DNA from: Paenibacillus etheri
GTDB lineage: Bacteria; Bacillota; Bacilli; Paenibacillales; Paenibacillaceae
Direction of reading: 5' to 3'
DNA length: 64,000 nucleotides
Assembly: GCF_001012825.1 (NCBI RefSeq)
Contig: NZ_LCZJ02000019.1
Location: 622,975 to 686,974 of the forward strand
Shown piece after piece: positions 1-9,288 of the stretch; position 1 is the stretch's first letter; every line of letters starts with the position of its first letter. Under the pieces are notes generated by a model. That model ran no database searches. It saw nothing but the letters and a program-made list of their open reading frames with translations, and was not told the origin of the DNA. A program made the position numbers and the translations under genes.

Positions 1-226
1 CCTGCATACGATTTAAGGTCTTTATTTCATCGTTTAGCTTTTTGATTCGCGACATCTTACTACTCAAATCCGTGTGAGACTTGCTAAATTTCATATCCTG
101 TTCTAATTGATTAATTTTGAATTTAGATTTTTCTTTTTTGTTCTGCGTGCTCTTGATTTTGTTTTCGAGCTCCGTAATTTCTTGTTGTAATTTTGTGATC
201 ATTGGTTTAGTAAAATTAATGGCCAT
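1..226 (-). CDS. Partial coiled-coil protein, unknown function
   Basis: An open frame starts with ATG at 226 and runs off the left edge, so only the N-terminal 75 residues are visible. A GAGGTG ribosome binding site lies five bases upstream of the ATG. The product is lysine- and glutamate-rich, has no cysteine and shows a heptad-like spacing of leucine, isoleucine and methionine, so most of it should form a coiled coil. There is no signal peptide. I do not recognise the family. A shared gene-end hairpin (287-312) separates it from its neighbour, which is transcribed towards it, so it probably has its own promoter in the 227-285 gap. Confidence 0.6.
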   Translation of the reverse strand, partial: MAINFTKPMITKLQQEITELENKIKSTQNKKEKSKFKINQLEQDMKFSKSHTDLSSKMSRIKKLNDEIKTLNRMQ

Positions 227-286
227 TCTTACACCTCATATCATATTGTATTGCTGAGAGATTATTCTACTATAAAAAGAGCAAAA

Positions 287-312
287 AAGCACACTCATTA
301 GAGTGTGCTTCA
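287..312 (-). terminator. Rho-independent terminator after the Eis-like gene
   Basis: GCACACTC and GAGTGTGC form a perfect 8-bp stem around a four-base loop, followed on the minus strand by a run of Ts. It ends transcription of the acetyltransferase gene at 327-1547. Confidence 0.85.
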
Positions 313-326
313 AAGGTTCACACATT

Positions 327-1547
327 TTAAAAATAATCAGAGAAATAAGGATGCTCTGGTCTTATCAGTCCTTCAAGCAAATGAATTGTGGCTTCATCCG
401 TCTGAATACGGCCAATTCGAGCCAAGTAAGTTGGCCGCTTATAGCCCATTAACATGGTTGTTAGGGTAGGAATATCAATCGTAAGTGTAGGATTTACGCC
501 CCCTTCTTGTAGGGTCCCCTTTCCTTCTTTATCTACGGTTAACGTAAATGTCCCACGGTTCCATTCCAGCATTGGATCGCTCAAGTTAAAAATAAGCTCA
601 CAGTCCTTATCCTGTCGCTTAAAAGGATACTGTTCGATAAATAAACGGACATCTACAATCCTTGCCATAAAATATGGAGCGATCGTTTCCTTGATATCCC
701 CATCATCTAATATGAACGACAATGGTTCCCCTTTATAAATATCCCCTTTAACCAGCTTAATCATTGAAAAGTGCGCACTAATAAAATTCCATAAACCCGT
801 TCGAGCCTCTTCAACAATGTAAACCATCTCTTTGATATAAAATATTTCTTCGGCGACCCAATATAACAAGTACCCCATGGGTTCATCGTTGTTATTGTAG
901 TAAATACCGACCGTCATATCATCCAAATCCCACCGCAAATATTCTTCCCAAGCTAGCTCATTACGAATCATCGCCCCGTGATGCTGTACGGCAAACTGAT
1001 CATAAATCACCTTGATGTCTGGATGTTCAATGGATACGCGTTCTACATTTCCCGGTACATTTCTCATTTTTGGCAACTGGGTATCCGGTACTTCAAATGA
1101 TATTTTATCGGTGATGATTTCCCAGCCTTTTCTTCTATAATAAGGGATTGAATACGGATAAAGATAAGATATCGATTGTTTACGATCCCGCATTTTAGTT
1201 AAAGCATGAAGCATCAGCTTATTCATTAGGCCCAAATTGGCATATTCGGGATAGGTTCCAACACCCGTTAGTCCACCCATCTCATAGATATGTCCAAAAA
1301 TATTAACCTGAAATGGGTATACAGCTAACTGAGAGATGAGCTTGTCTCCATCAAACCAACCTACAACATCAGCGTACTTCAGGACTGGCAACTTAGCCTG
1401 AGTGATTTCACGATTTTCCCAGCCAAAGATTTGCAGATCACGATTGGTCACTTGAAATACATAACGTAGTAGATTATTAAATTGCTCTGCGTGCTTGGTT
1501 TCGACATTGGCTAATCTGATTCGATCCTGTAACTTACTGCGACTCAC
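327..1547 (-). CDS. Eis-family GNAT N-acetyltransferase
   Basis: Predicted cytosolic acetyl-CoA-dependent N-acetyltransferase of the Eis (enhanced intracellular survival) family, about 406 residues, the usual length. The N-terminal GNAT part has the acetyl-CoA loop (GVGTYPEYANLGLM) and the hallmark LYPYSIPYYRRKGWE segment; a second GNAT-like region and a SCP2-like C-terminal domain follow, ending in DYF. In characterised Eis enzymes the C-terminal carboxylate takes part in catalysis. The substrate (amines, aminoglycosides or peptides) cannot be read from sequence. I place the start at GTG 1547 because GGAGGT sits seven bases upstream; a longer frame from GTG 1574 would engulf that site. The gene is monocistronic, with its own promoter/operator (1604-1647) and terminator. 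Confidence 0.85.
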   Translation of the reverse strand: MSRSKLQDRIRLANVETKHAEQFNNLLRYVFQVTNRDLQIFGWENREITQAKLPVLKYADVVGWFDGDKLISQLAVYPFQVNIFGHIYEMGGLTGVGTYPEYANLGLMNKLMLHALTKMRDRKQSISYLYPYSIPYYRRKGWEIITDKISFEVPDTQLPKMRNVPGNVERVSIEHPDIKVIYDQFAVQHHGAMIRNELAWEEYLRWDLDDMTVGIYYNNNDEPMGYLLYWVAEEIFYIKEMVYIVEEARTGLWNFISAHFSMIKLVKGDIYKGEPLSFILDDGDIKETIAPYFMARIVDVRLFIEQYPFKRQDKDCELIFNLSDPMLEWNRGTFTLTVDKEGKGTLQEGGVNPTLTIDIPTLTTMLMGYKRPTYLARIGRIQTDEATIHLLEGLIRPEHPYFSDYF

Positions 1548-1603
1548 TGATATTACCTCCGATAAATTGTCCACTTTTTCAGCTTAGAATACTAGCTTGT
1601 TCA

Positions 1604-1647
1604 CATTGACTCAACGCATAGTATTCTTTATATACGTTGAATCAATG
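1604..1647 (-). promoter_or_regulatory. Promoter of the Eis-like gene with paired palindromic operator
   Basis: On the minus strand a -35-like TTGATT and -10-like TACTAT are 16 bp apart. Overlapping them are two near-palindromic boxes, TTGAATCAA at 1637-1645 and TTGACTCAA at 1606-1614, whose centres are 31 bp apart, about three helical turns. Extended to 13 bp the boxes also form an inverted repeat with one mismatch. This arrangement suggests a dimeric regulator binding two sites on one face of the DNA. The regulator is not identifiable from the window. Confidence 0.55.
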
Positions 1648-1675
1648 CATAAGGTGTCCATTATCTTGAGATTTC

Positions 1676-3049
1676 TTAATCCTTCCCTAGTGAATTCCTT
1701 TGCAATCTAGGGATCAACGCATAAGCAAATGTAATAAATGGACTTAACCATAAGAAGGTTGCATAAGGTGCATATTCTATAACGGGTACACCAAGAGTCA
1801 CCGCGAAGAAGGCCCCACTGACGCCCCATGGAATCAATGGATTAACTAGCGTTCCGCAATCTTCTAGTGTACGGGATAGTGTCTTCGCTGGAATGCCTCG
1901 GCGATTATACTCATCTTTGAACATTTGACCTGGTAAAAGAATCGAAAGATACTGTTCACCAGTCATGCCATTTACCGCAATGGATGACGCTCCGCTCATA
2001 AGAACAATGCTGCTTTTACACTTGAGTGGTTGAATGAGTTTACGGAAAAAGGCCTCAATGACACCACAATGCTGAATCAAACCACCTAAGGATAATGCTA
2101 TTAAGATTAGAGATACAGACCACATCATCGATTGCATTCCTCCGCGATTGACGATAGAAGCAACCATTTCATTCGCGATATTACTGTTATATCCGCTCTG
2201 CATTACACTAAACCAGACATCGATTTCAGACTGCTGCTGAATCAAAGCCGTCACCAGTAGACCACTGACAATACCAACAACTAACGTAGGCAGGATCGGA
2301 ATCCGTTTAATCGAACAAGCAATAACAGCTAGCGGAGATAACAGCGTTAACCAATGAATATGGAATCCATCTTGCAACGCAAGCTTGATGTCCTTAATCG
2401 AAGATAAGTCGATCGAATTCCCTTTTGGTGCGAACAGAAAAAAGAGAGTGGTGATAAGAAGCGCCGGCACCGTAGTGTATGCCATGTTACGAATATGTGT
2501 AAACAAGGATATCCCAGCCACTGCAGGTGCAAAATTCGTTGTATCGGAAAGTGGCGACATTTTATCACCAAAACATGCCCCACTGATAATCGCTCCAGCA
2601 GCCAGGGTTGTGGAAATACCCGTAGTTACTGCAATTCCCATTAAAGCAACGCCGATCGTGCTTACTGTCGTGAATGAGCTTCCAGTAAACATCGAGACGA
2701 TGATCGTGACATATAATGCACTCACTGCAAAATAATTCGGATTAATATAATCCATTCCATAGTATAAAAGTGACGGTACCGTACCGCTCATCATCCACAC
2801 AGCGATCAGAATTCCGATCAGCATGAGGATAAGAATCGGCATGATGGCCGTTTGTATGCCTTGAATAATGGCTGATTCGATCTTCTTCCAAGAGAAACCA
2901 AACATCCCTAGTAAGACGGCCGTGCCTATTGTAGTTACGAGAAGCGGTAGATGCGGCTCCGCTTTCAATAGAAAGATGGAGACAAATAGGAGTGCTAGAA
3001 TAAAAATGATGATGATCATGCTTTTTGAGAAACTAAGCTGTCGTTCCAT
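1676..3049 (-). CDS. nhaC: Na+/H+ antiporter, NhaC family
   Basis: Polytopic membrane protein of 457 residues with about 11-12 hydrophobic segments, matching NhaC-family antiporters in length and in the conserved stretches TGSSFTTVSTIGVALMG, GACFGDKMSPLSDTTN and the C-terminal LVNPLIPWGVSGA. The family exchanges external protons for internal Na+, or in MleN-type members organic acids; substrate specificity cannot be told apart here. The start is set at ATG 3049, which has AAGGAG ten bases upstream; a 20-residue longer frame has no such site. No obvious terminator lies directly after the gene; the 126-bp gap to the next gene carries that gene's promoter instead. Confidence 0.85.
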   Translation of the reverse strand: MERQLSFSKSMIIIIFILALLFVSIFLLKAEPHLPLLVTTIGTAVLLGMFGFSWKKIESAIIQGIQTAIMPILILMLIGILIAVWMMSGTVPSLLYYGMDYINPNYFAVSALYVTIIVSMFTGSSFTTVSTIGVALMGIAVTTGISTTLAAGAIISGACFGDKMSPLSDTTNFAPAVAGISLFTHIRNMAYTTVPALLITTLFFLFAPKGNSIDLSSIKDIKLALQDGFHIHWLTLLSPLAVIACSIKRIPILPTLVVGIVSGLLVTALIQQQSEIDVWFSVMQSGYNSNIANEMVASIVNRGGMQSMMWSVSLILIALSLGGLIQHCGVIEAFFRKLIQPLKCKSSIVLMSGASSIAVNGMTGEQYLSILLPGQMFKDEYNRRGIPAKTLSRTLEDCGTLVNPLIPWGVSGAFFAVTLGVPVIEYAPYATFLWLSPFITFAYALIPRLQRNSLGKD

Positions 3050-3230
3050 AACGATAATGCTCCTTAACATTGTATTGGGTATAAAAATAATGATCGAACG
3101 CTTCCACACTTTTAAGCTTTTTGGCTTTTTGGCATTGAAGCGCAGAGGTAATCTTAACGAAAAGAATGAGAACAGTCAATGTAAAGAACATACATTGAAG
3201 GATTTTCCATAAAAAGTTCATAAATATATA

Positions 3231-3262
3231 AAAAAGTGCTGGCAATTATGCCAACACTTTTG
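3231..3262 (-). terminator. Terminator of the ABC/HlyD operon
   Basis: AAGTGTTGGC and GCCAGCACTT (one G:T pair) form a 10-bp stem with a six-base loop and T-run on the minus strand. It closes the operon 3283-10170. The same stem recurs at 15807-15836. Confidence 0.85.
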
Positions 3263-3282
3263 ACTTGATTCTTTACCCTATT

Positions 3283-5799
3283 TTAATTGCCTGTGCTTCC
3301 ACTACCATTAGGTTTTCTCGATTCAGATGCTTTGTAAGTTATCGGGTAGGATTGACTCCCTAGCAACACCCTATGACCTTGGAATTCATCATATAAATTT
3401 ATACGGAAGCTTCCTCCCCTTAATTTATTGTAAAGGTTACTATTAAATGAAGTTGTGTATGACTTATTTTTACCCATTGGCAAATCAGTCCCCATTACCA
3501 AAGTCTTCTCCATAGATTGTCCGTAAGGGTCAATAAGCTCTAAGACTAACTTATGCTCATAGGCACCTGCTTCAAAATCTTCTTGTTCGGATAAGCTATA
3601 ATTTACAGCTATATCTAATGTGTCCCTCTCTTCAGTAATGTAACCCACTGCATTTGCAACCGAAAGGTTGTAAGGGAATAGATCAACACTTATTAGATTA
3701 TTCTGTGAGATTACTGCTTTAGGGGTAAGTGCTAATTTAACACTATTGATAAATCCAGTTGATGTCCCCTCTAGATCTGTAAGCTTACCGTCAGCAACCC
3801 CTTCTCCAATATATAGCACAAGCTGAGAGGTATCCACACCTTGGGGAAGCTTACTCCAGATGGTAACCAATTTTTTACCATTTGGGCTTGTTGGCGTTGT
3901 CGATTGGCTAACCATCGCGTTGAAAAATTGGTTATCAGGTGTTTTGTAATAAGCTACCAGCTGTGCCTGTTTCGACTGGCGTGGTTCTTCGCTAATCATT
4001 TCCAGTTCCGTATAGATCAAATTAGATTTGTTAGAATTATATGCGGTTGTCCGACGCTCACGGACTTCTGCTTTTTTGCCTAACGAATTCATATGATGAG
4101 ATTCACCTGCAGCAATCGTATGGATCACATTATTTAGCGAGTTTGAATACATGGAGAGAAACTTCGTGACTTCATCTCCAGAGGTATCTTGTAGCACAAT
4201 TTTCAGCTGATTGAAGCTATAAGAATATGGCACTTTCGCTATCACAAATATCTCTTTTGTTTCATTAGGAGCTAGTGACGTTTGCGAATTTGTGGTCACG
4301 ATCTGGGCTGTACTGCTCAGATCACTCATTCCTGCTTTGACTATAGCTTTTAAAGAAGGTAGCTGTACTGAGGTTAAGCCTGTGTTGCGGATGCTGATAT
4401 TAGTTACGATTTGATCACCATCATCCCAAGGTAACCGCTGATAGGATCCAAGCTTCACCATGAACTTCCCGTACCTGTTCTCGACCATATACTCTTGTCC
4501 CATCAGATTATTATGTTCTAGAGCATACGGAATGTTATACAACGCAGTTGGAAAAACAACCTTGTCATCAACAGCGGGTTCCGTCCACTCCAGCTTTAAC
4601 GTACCTTGATTAAGTGTTAATGGCACATCCGCACTGAGACTGACGATCTTTTCTTCAAGTGGTTTCAATATTACATTCGTAAGTGCTTTTGAATCTACCG
4701 GAATACTTAATCCTTCAGCAGCTTTAACCGTAAGCTCATATGCAGGTAGCGTGACAGGTTTATTCCCAAGATTCTTTAGGCGGAATTGAAGATTCCATTT
4801 CGCAAAGTCATTTTCCGAATATACGGAAGCACTCTTCAATTGCGTTTCAACCGTGTTATTCTTGATAGAAATCTTTTTCACAGCATAATTAGCCACAGCG
4901 AAGTCAGAAGTTGTTACTGAAGGAAGCTTAAAAGATTTAACAGGTAGCATTATTTTCAAAGCTTCATCTTCTTGTGCAAATTGCAAGATCATTTGTTCAG
5001 TCTTCATATAGGAAGGAACTTCAGTTAAATAATAAATCGTCTTCTTTTCTTGGGACTGTACATTGAAACTGCTGCTAGCATCCTCCTGCTTAAGTTCGAA
5101 CACCGAACCACCAGCTGATCTCAGGTACGCAATATAAGTAGAATTGCTTAGCACTTTTTTACCCAAATTCGTGTAACTAACGCCAACTCTCATATAGACT
5201 TTTCCATTCCTTTTAAGCCTTTGCATACTTTCCGCTTTGATATCAACTTGCAGATTATCCAGCGTGAGCTTCTTGCTCTGGCCTTGAGGAACGACAACTG
5301 AATAACTTGCCGGAATGGAGAATACCCCCAGCTTTTTCTGATAATCCTGGCTACTGAAATCCCACATAAATAGGGTCACTTTGGTGCCGTTTAATTTTGT
5401 AGACTCTCCAATATTCACGTAGTAAGTTACAATTTGACTACTCTGTGGAGGAATATTTTTTTTAGTAACATCTCTCGTGACAGGTTTACCTTGTATGACT
5501 GTCCCCCCAGTTGTAGTAACCCTTGAGAAATAATCTACGTGAGCTACACTATTGGTACTACTATTGCTGTAACTAAGTGTGTATATAAGTATATTACCGC
5601 TCGGTTGCTCTAAAATATCCATATCTATTAGCTTCACGTTGACATTGTTCTTTAAAGCGATCGACCCAAGTTTATCAAGAGTGAATACCGCTGCAGTTGA
5701 AGCAATTGCCGATACTGCGTATATGCTGTTTGCAAGAGATTGGCTTAACATCAGTGCACTGAGCAGAACTACAGCATATGTTTTTAGTGATTTGTGCAT
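3283..5799 (-). CDS. Large secreted protein with Ig-like internal repeats, unknown function
   Basis: An 838-residue exported protein and last gene of the five-gene ABC/HlyD operon. Residues 1-31 form a signal peptide (basic start, hydrophobic core, small residues before the likely cut). The rest is polar, rich in Ser, Thr, Val and Leu, as in beta-sandwich proteins. I see at least four diverged internal repeats near residues 68-150, 200-276, 335-405 and 462-537: each has an N-x-G/S-type beta strand, a stretch ending in a P-x-E/Q-x-K motif, and a VP-x-x-x-x-x-x-x-L-x-L ending. No catalytic motif or sortase signal is visible. GGAGGG lies seven bases before the ATG. The operon context suggests a job at the cell surface linked to the transporter. 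No named family recognised. Confidence 0.75.
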   Translation of the reverse strand: MHKSLKTYAVVLLSALMLSQSLANSIYAVSAIASTAAVFTLDKLGSIALKNNVNVKLIDMDILEQPSGNILIYTLSYSNSSTNSVAHVDYFSRVTTTGGTVIQGKPVTRDVTKKNIPPQSSQIVTYYVNIGESTKLNGTKVTLFMWDFSSQDYQKKLGVFSIPASYSVVVPQGQSKKLTLDNLQVDIKAESMQRLKRNGKVYMRVGVSYTNLGKKVLSNSTYIAYLRSAGGSVFELKQEDASSSFNVQSQEKKTIYYLTEVPSYMKTEQMILQFAQEDEALKIMLPVKSFKLPSVTTSDFAVANYAVKKISIKNNTVETQLKSASVYSENDFAKWNLQFRLKNLGNKPVTLPAYELTVKAAEGLSIPVDSKALTNVILKPLEEKIVSLSADVPLTLNQGTLKLEWTEPAVDDKVVFPTALYNIPYALEHNNLMGQEYMVENRYGKFMVKLGSYQRLPWDDGDQIVTNISIRNTGLTSVQLPSLKAIVKAGMSDLSSTAQIVTTNSQTSLAPNETKEIFVIAKVPYSYSFNQLKIVLQDTSGDEVTKFLSMYSNSLNNVIHTIAAGESHHMNSLGKKAEVRERRTTAYNSNKSNLIYTELEMISEEPRQSKQAQLVAYYKTPDNQFFNAMVSQSTTPTSPNGKKLVTIWSKLPQGVDTSQLVLYIGEGVADGKLTDLEGTSTGFINSVKLALTPKAVISQNNLISVDLFPYNLSVANAVGYITEERDTLDIAVNYSLSEQEDFEAGAYEHKLVLELIDPYGQSMEKTLVMGTDLPMGKNKSYTTSFNSNLYNKLRGGSFRINLYDEFQGHRVLLGSQSYPITYKASESRKPNGSGSTGN

Positions 5800-5836
5800 G
5801 AGTCTCCCTCCATATACAAAATCCTGTTCAATACAT

Positions 5837-7177
5837 CTATTCGTTTAGAACGGTTGCTACTCGATTCTGGATCAGCTTTGCAACATCTTCCGCAGATTTT
5901 TGTCCACTGAAGAATGATGAGGACTCCTCTCCAATAATAGAAAGCACTTTAGTATCCAGTTCCGCATATTGATCTACCGTATGAATGATTTCTTTAAACT
6001 TAGTAAATTCTTCATCAGAAACCTTAGCCGCTTTTCCGGTTGGAAGCTTATATGCTCCACTTTTCACCTTTTCCTGAACATCGTTTAAATTCTTATCGTT
6101 CACTGATTGGAGCAGAGAGAATCCTTCTTTATCTTGCAAGGACTGTGCTTCTTCAGATAACAAGAAGGTCATAAACTTATAAGCTTCTTCTTTCACCGGA
6201 GTATTGGCTTGTATGGCGAGCGATGATGAAGGAATGATTCTCATACCACCAGTCTGACCTGCATGTGGCTTTTGAAGGTACACCGGATTTTCAAAGTAAG
6301 AATATGGACCATCGATAAAGTCTGTTGGTGACCATATAACGATGGAGTTAAAAAGCTGATTACCTATCTCCGCTGGCTCCGAAGTCATAACTTGTTCTTT
6401 ATACATTTTCTTGACTTGTTCCAACAGCTCCACAAAATCAGGCGAGTCGAACTTCGCTTGTTTCGCTTCACTATCAACAAACAAATTATAATTATCAATA
6501 GCCATTTCTTGGAGTGTCATTTCCGGCGGGTACTCCGTTAGGGCATAAAGTTTGTTTTTACCGTCCTTCCCAGCCTGTTGTATAATTTCCTTCGATAGCT
6601 CTCCAAACTCTTTCCAATTCCACTTCTTATCGTCAATCTTCACATTTGAGTTCTTAATCATATTTCCATCACCTATGAACGCTCTAAAAGCGAACCCGGT
6701 AGGAATGAAGTATAGACCGTCGTTCACCTTCATTGCGTCCAAAACATTCATTTCTAAATCGCTCTTATTTACCGTTTTATCTTGTTCAAATATATCATTC
6801 ATGTTCACAAGCATCTTTTTACTCACATAATCATTGATTGAAAAGGCGCTTACATCAAAAATATCTGCACCTTTTCCAGAAAGTAGGGCTGTATTCGTTG
6901 CTTTTTTATATTCTACATAACCATTCTCCCCCCACTCATTTCCCACTTCTTTATATGCCTTAATTTGCAGGTCGATATCCGGGTATTTCGCTTCAAACTT
7001 TTTCTCTAGCGCCTGATAGAATGCACTCGATTCTGCCAGAGATAGAGTCAAGATTGTCTTCCCCTCTTCAGTTGTCGTTTTCCCCTTACTTTCCACTTTC
7101 TCATTACCTCCGGAATTACATGCCGTTGTCATTATTAAAGCACCCATTAATAGTACAAAAATAGACCTTTTAAACAT
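5837..7177 (-). CDS. ABC transporter extracellular solute-binding lipoprotein (family 1)
   Basis: A 446-residue lipoprotein: residues 1-20 form a signal peptide ending in a lipobox-like MTTAC, with Cys20 as the lipid-anchored residue, followed by a flexible Gly/Glu/Lys-rich linker. The body resembles family 1 (sugar-type) binding proteins: an N-terminal strand-rich lobe with the ALEKKFEAKYPDID-type element, a central substrate lobe, and the C-terminal AYKFMTFLLSEEAQ segment typical of the family. It should deliver a solute to the two permeases encoded upstream in the operon. The ligand is unknown. AGGAGG lies six bases before the ATG. The operon also holds an HlyD-like gene directly before it, which is unusual for an uptake system. 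Confidence 0.85.
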   Translation of the reverse strand: MFKRSIFVLLMGALIMTTACNSGGNEKVESKGKTTTEEGKTILTLSLAESSAFYQALEKKFEAKYPDIDLQIKAYKEVGNEWGENGYVEYKKATNTALLSGKGADIFDVSAFSINDYVSKKMLVNMNDIFEQDKTVNKSDLEMNVLDAMKVNDGLYFIPTGFAFRAFIGDGNMIKNSNVKIDDKKWNWKEFGELSKEIIQQAGKDGKNKLYALTEYPPEMTLQEMAIDNYNLFVDSEAKQAKFDSPDFVELLEQVKKMYKEQVMTSEPAEIGNQLFNSIVIWSPTDFIDGPYSYFENPVYLQKPHAGQTGGMRIIPSSSLAIQANTPVKEEAYKFMTFLLSEEAQSLQDKEGFSLLQSVNDKNLNDVQEKVKSGAYKLPTGKAAKVSDEEFTKFKEIIHTVDQYAELDTKVLSIIGEESSSFFSGQKSAEDVAKLIQNRVATVLNE

Positions 7178-7215
7178 TTGGTTTCCTCCTACTATTTTCT
7201 CGTTTATATGAATTC

Positions 7216-8376
7216 TTATTGCAGTCGAACTCGGTTCCCGTCTTCAAGAGGTTCACTACTTTCCAGAATAATTGAATCCTCCTCATAGAGAATATCCGAT
7301 TGAATCATTGTTTCTTTCTCGTTTTTTTCACTGGAGTGAATACGAACTTTTTGAGCGACAAAGACATTGCCTAATGCCCCCCGCTGCTCGTCAACTTTAT
7401 AGACAAACAAACCTTCGCGATCCTCATGAATAGCTTCATTCGATAGAAGTAAACCCTCTTGGATGGATTGTTTCTCGAATTTGATCCGCGCCTGTTCACC
7501 CCCTTTAAGTTCTGGATCAACGATTTTGATTCTCAGGGCCTTTTGAGCAATGGTTTGTGCTTTCCCCGACTCATTACTAGAAGAGCTATCAGTACGTGAC
7601 TCTGAATTCGCAACTTCTTCGATGGAGCCGCTTAGGGTACGGGCTTCTTGTCCATGATTCATATCAACCTCGACCTCTATCTTTTCTCCAGCAGAAATTC
7701 CCAAACTAGACAAATGCGCGGAATCCACAATAATATCCAATCTGTAACCCCGACTACTGTTGGATACAATTACATCCGGTTCTCCCATTGAAGTTAACCC
7801 TTCGACGGCATTTAGTTTTGAAATCAGACCATCGAACGGAGAGAGTAGTTGTTTTTCGCTTGTTAGACGATTTTTCAGCCCGCTAATCTTATTTTCCTGG
7901 GCTAAGATATCTAACTTACCTTTTTCGATATCACGTCTTGCATTTCTGATTTTGAATTCATCCTCTTCCAGCGCGGATTGGATGTACTGATCTTGCCTAT
8001 TCTGTTGATCAATTTTCTGTTTTTCTAAATTTGTTATTTCATCTTTCAATTCTTGCTCAGCAGTTTTGCTCTCATAGATAATAAGCTTTTGTCCCTTTTT
8101 TATACGTTGTCCTTCTTTCACAAGAATTTGTTCGACCTTTAGTCCGGAAGTATTCGAAAGTTTAACTTCAGCTAGTGGTTGCAATATCCCACCACCTTCA
8201 ATCGTAAATAAAAGATTACCCTTTGTTGGTTTTTCGGTTCTCACTTTCGGCAACGTCAAAGACTGTATCGTGTTACTGAATAATGTAAAAAACAATAACA
8301 ACCCCATAAAAACCATGAAGACGACTTGAATATTTCGTTTGCGTCTACGATCAGTCAGCTTTATACCTAACTCCAT
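7216..8376 (-). CDS. HlyD/RND-type membrane-fusion adaptor protein
   Basis: About 386 residues: one membrane helix near residues 15-38, then a barrel-sandwich (lipoyl-like) half with the EGGGILQPLAEVKLSN and VKEGQRIKKGQKLI motifs, a coiled-coil hairpin (about 100-165), the second lipoyl half with LLSPFDGLISKL, and C-terminal beta-barrel domains. These are the hallmarks of periplasmic adaptor/membrane-fusion proteins, which in Gram-positives usually pair with MacB-type exporters. Here it sits between a MalG-type permease and a sugar-type binding protein, so its partner is unclear. A TTG at 8400 would give a longer frame, but ATG 8376 follows the GGAGGAG site; the spacing of 11 bases is long. 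A Ser-rich insert (about residues 265-285) interrupts the barrel. Confidence 0.8.
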   Translation of the reverse strand: MELGIKLTDRRRKRNIQVVFMVFMGLLLFFTLFSNTIQSLTLPKVRTEKPTKGNLLFTIEGGGILQPLAEVKLSNTSGLKVEQILVKEGQRIKKGQKLIIYESKTAEQELKDEITNLEKQKIDQQNRQDQYIQSALEEDEFKIRNARRDIEKGKLDILAQENKISGLKNRLTSEKQLLSPFDGLISKLNAVEGLTSMGEPDVIVSNSSRGYRLDIIVDSAHLSSLGISAGEKIEVEVDMNHGQEARTLSGSIEEVANSESRTDSSSSNESGKAQTIAQKALRIKIVDPELKGGEQARIKFEKQSIQEGLLLSNEAIHEDREGLFVYKVDEQRGALGNVFVAQKVRIHSSEKNEKETMIQSDILYEEDSIILESSEPLEDGNRVRLQ

Positions 8377-8396
8377 ATCCCGTCTTTCTCCTCCAA

Positions 8397-9275
8397 TCAA
8401 CCTTTGATACCAGACAATTGAATGCCTTCAATAAAATAGGATTCCGCATACAGAAATAGCATCACCATCGGAGCCATATAAAGTATGGATGCAGCAAAAG
8501 CAATTCCTCTCTCGCCTTCATTGATCCTCGATAAAAAGACTGACAATGGCTGCTTAAACGGATCATCTAGAAAAATAAGCGGCTGCTCCACCATATTCCA
8601 ATAATCAACGAACAATAATATGACGAGTGCTGCCAGACCAGGTTTAATCATCGGAATAATAATCTTGTAGAAAATCAGAAAATGTCCAGCACCATCCATT
8701 TTGCTTGCTTCGATATACGCATACGGTATATCTAGCATGAACTGTCTGAGCATAAACACACCAAAAGCTGCGAAAATTCCAGGCAATATAATTGCATATG
8801 AACTATTTAATATTCCTAGCTTATCCGCCATAATATAGTTCGGTACTAGCGTCACTTGGAAAGGCATAAGCATCGTTAGGACATAAATAAGAAACAAAGG
8901 ATCTCGTCCCCGGAATTTCAGCTTCGAGAAAGCATAGGCAGCGAGTGCTGCTACCAATGTTTGTCCTGCAATGATGGGTACAACCATGAATACTGAGTTC
9001 CAAAACATCGTCAGATATTTAGGGTTGTCTAGGAGAACCTTAGCATACTGCTCTAAGGACACTTGATCCGGCAGCAATTTTAAATTCACAAAAGGAGTTT
9101 CTCTCCCTTCAATTACCTCATTCATCTGCCCGATAGGTCCATAATTGATTTCAATTTCTTTCTCTGTCATAAGCGAATTTGTAAATGTGATCATAATTGG
9201 GAATAATAACAAGACTGCAATAACAGCCATAACGAATGTTAATGCACCTTTTCGCAACACTTTGACAACGGACAC
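8397..9275 (-). CDS. Carbohydrate ABC transporter permease, MalG type
   Basis: Inner-membrane permease of 292 residues with six hydrophobic segments and the EAA loop with the sequence EASKMDGAGHFLIFYKIIIPMIKPG, the contact site for the ATPase. The short loop between helices 1 and 2 is longer than usual and contains the MTEKEIEINYG stretch. I set the start at GTG 9275, which has AGGGGTG eight bases upstream and begins 13 bases after the stop of the preceding permease; a frame extended to TTG 9326 would overlap that gene. No ATPase is encoded in the operon, as is common for Firmicute sugar importers that share an MsmX-type ATPase. Confidence 0.85.
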   Translation of the reverse strand: MSVVKVLRKGALTFVMAVIAVLLLFPIMITFTNSLMTEKEIEINYGPIGQMNEVIEGRETPFVNLKLLPDQVSLEQYAKVLLDNPKYLTMFWNSVFMVVPIIAGQTLVAALAAYAFSKLKFRGRDPLFLIYVLTMLMPFQVTLVPNYIMADKLGILNSSYAIILPGIFAAFGVFMLRQFMLDIPYAYIEASKMDGAGHFLIFYKIIIPMIKPGLAALVILLFVDYWNMVEQPLIFLDDPFKQPLSVFLSRINEGERGIAFAASILYMAPMVMLFLYAESYFIEGIQLSGIKG

Positions 9276-9288
9276 AACCTTTTCACCC

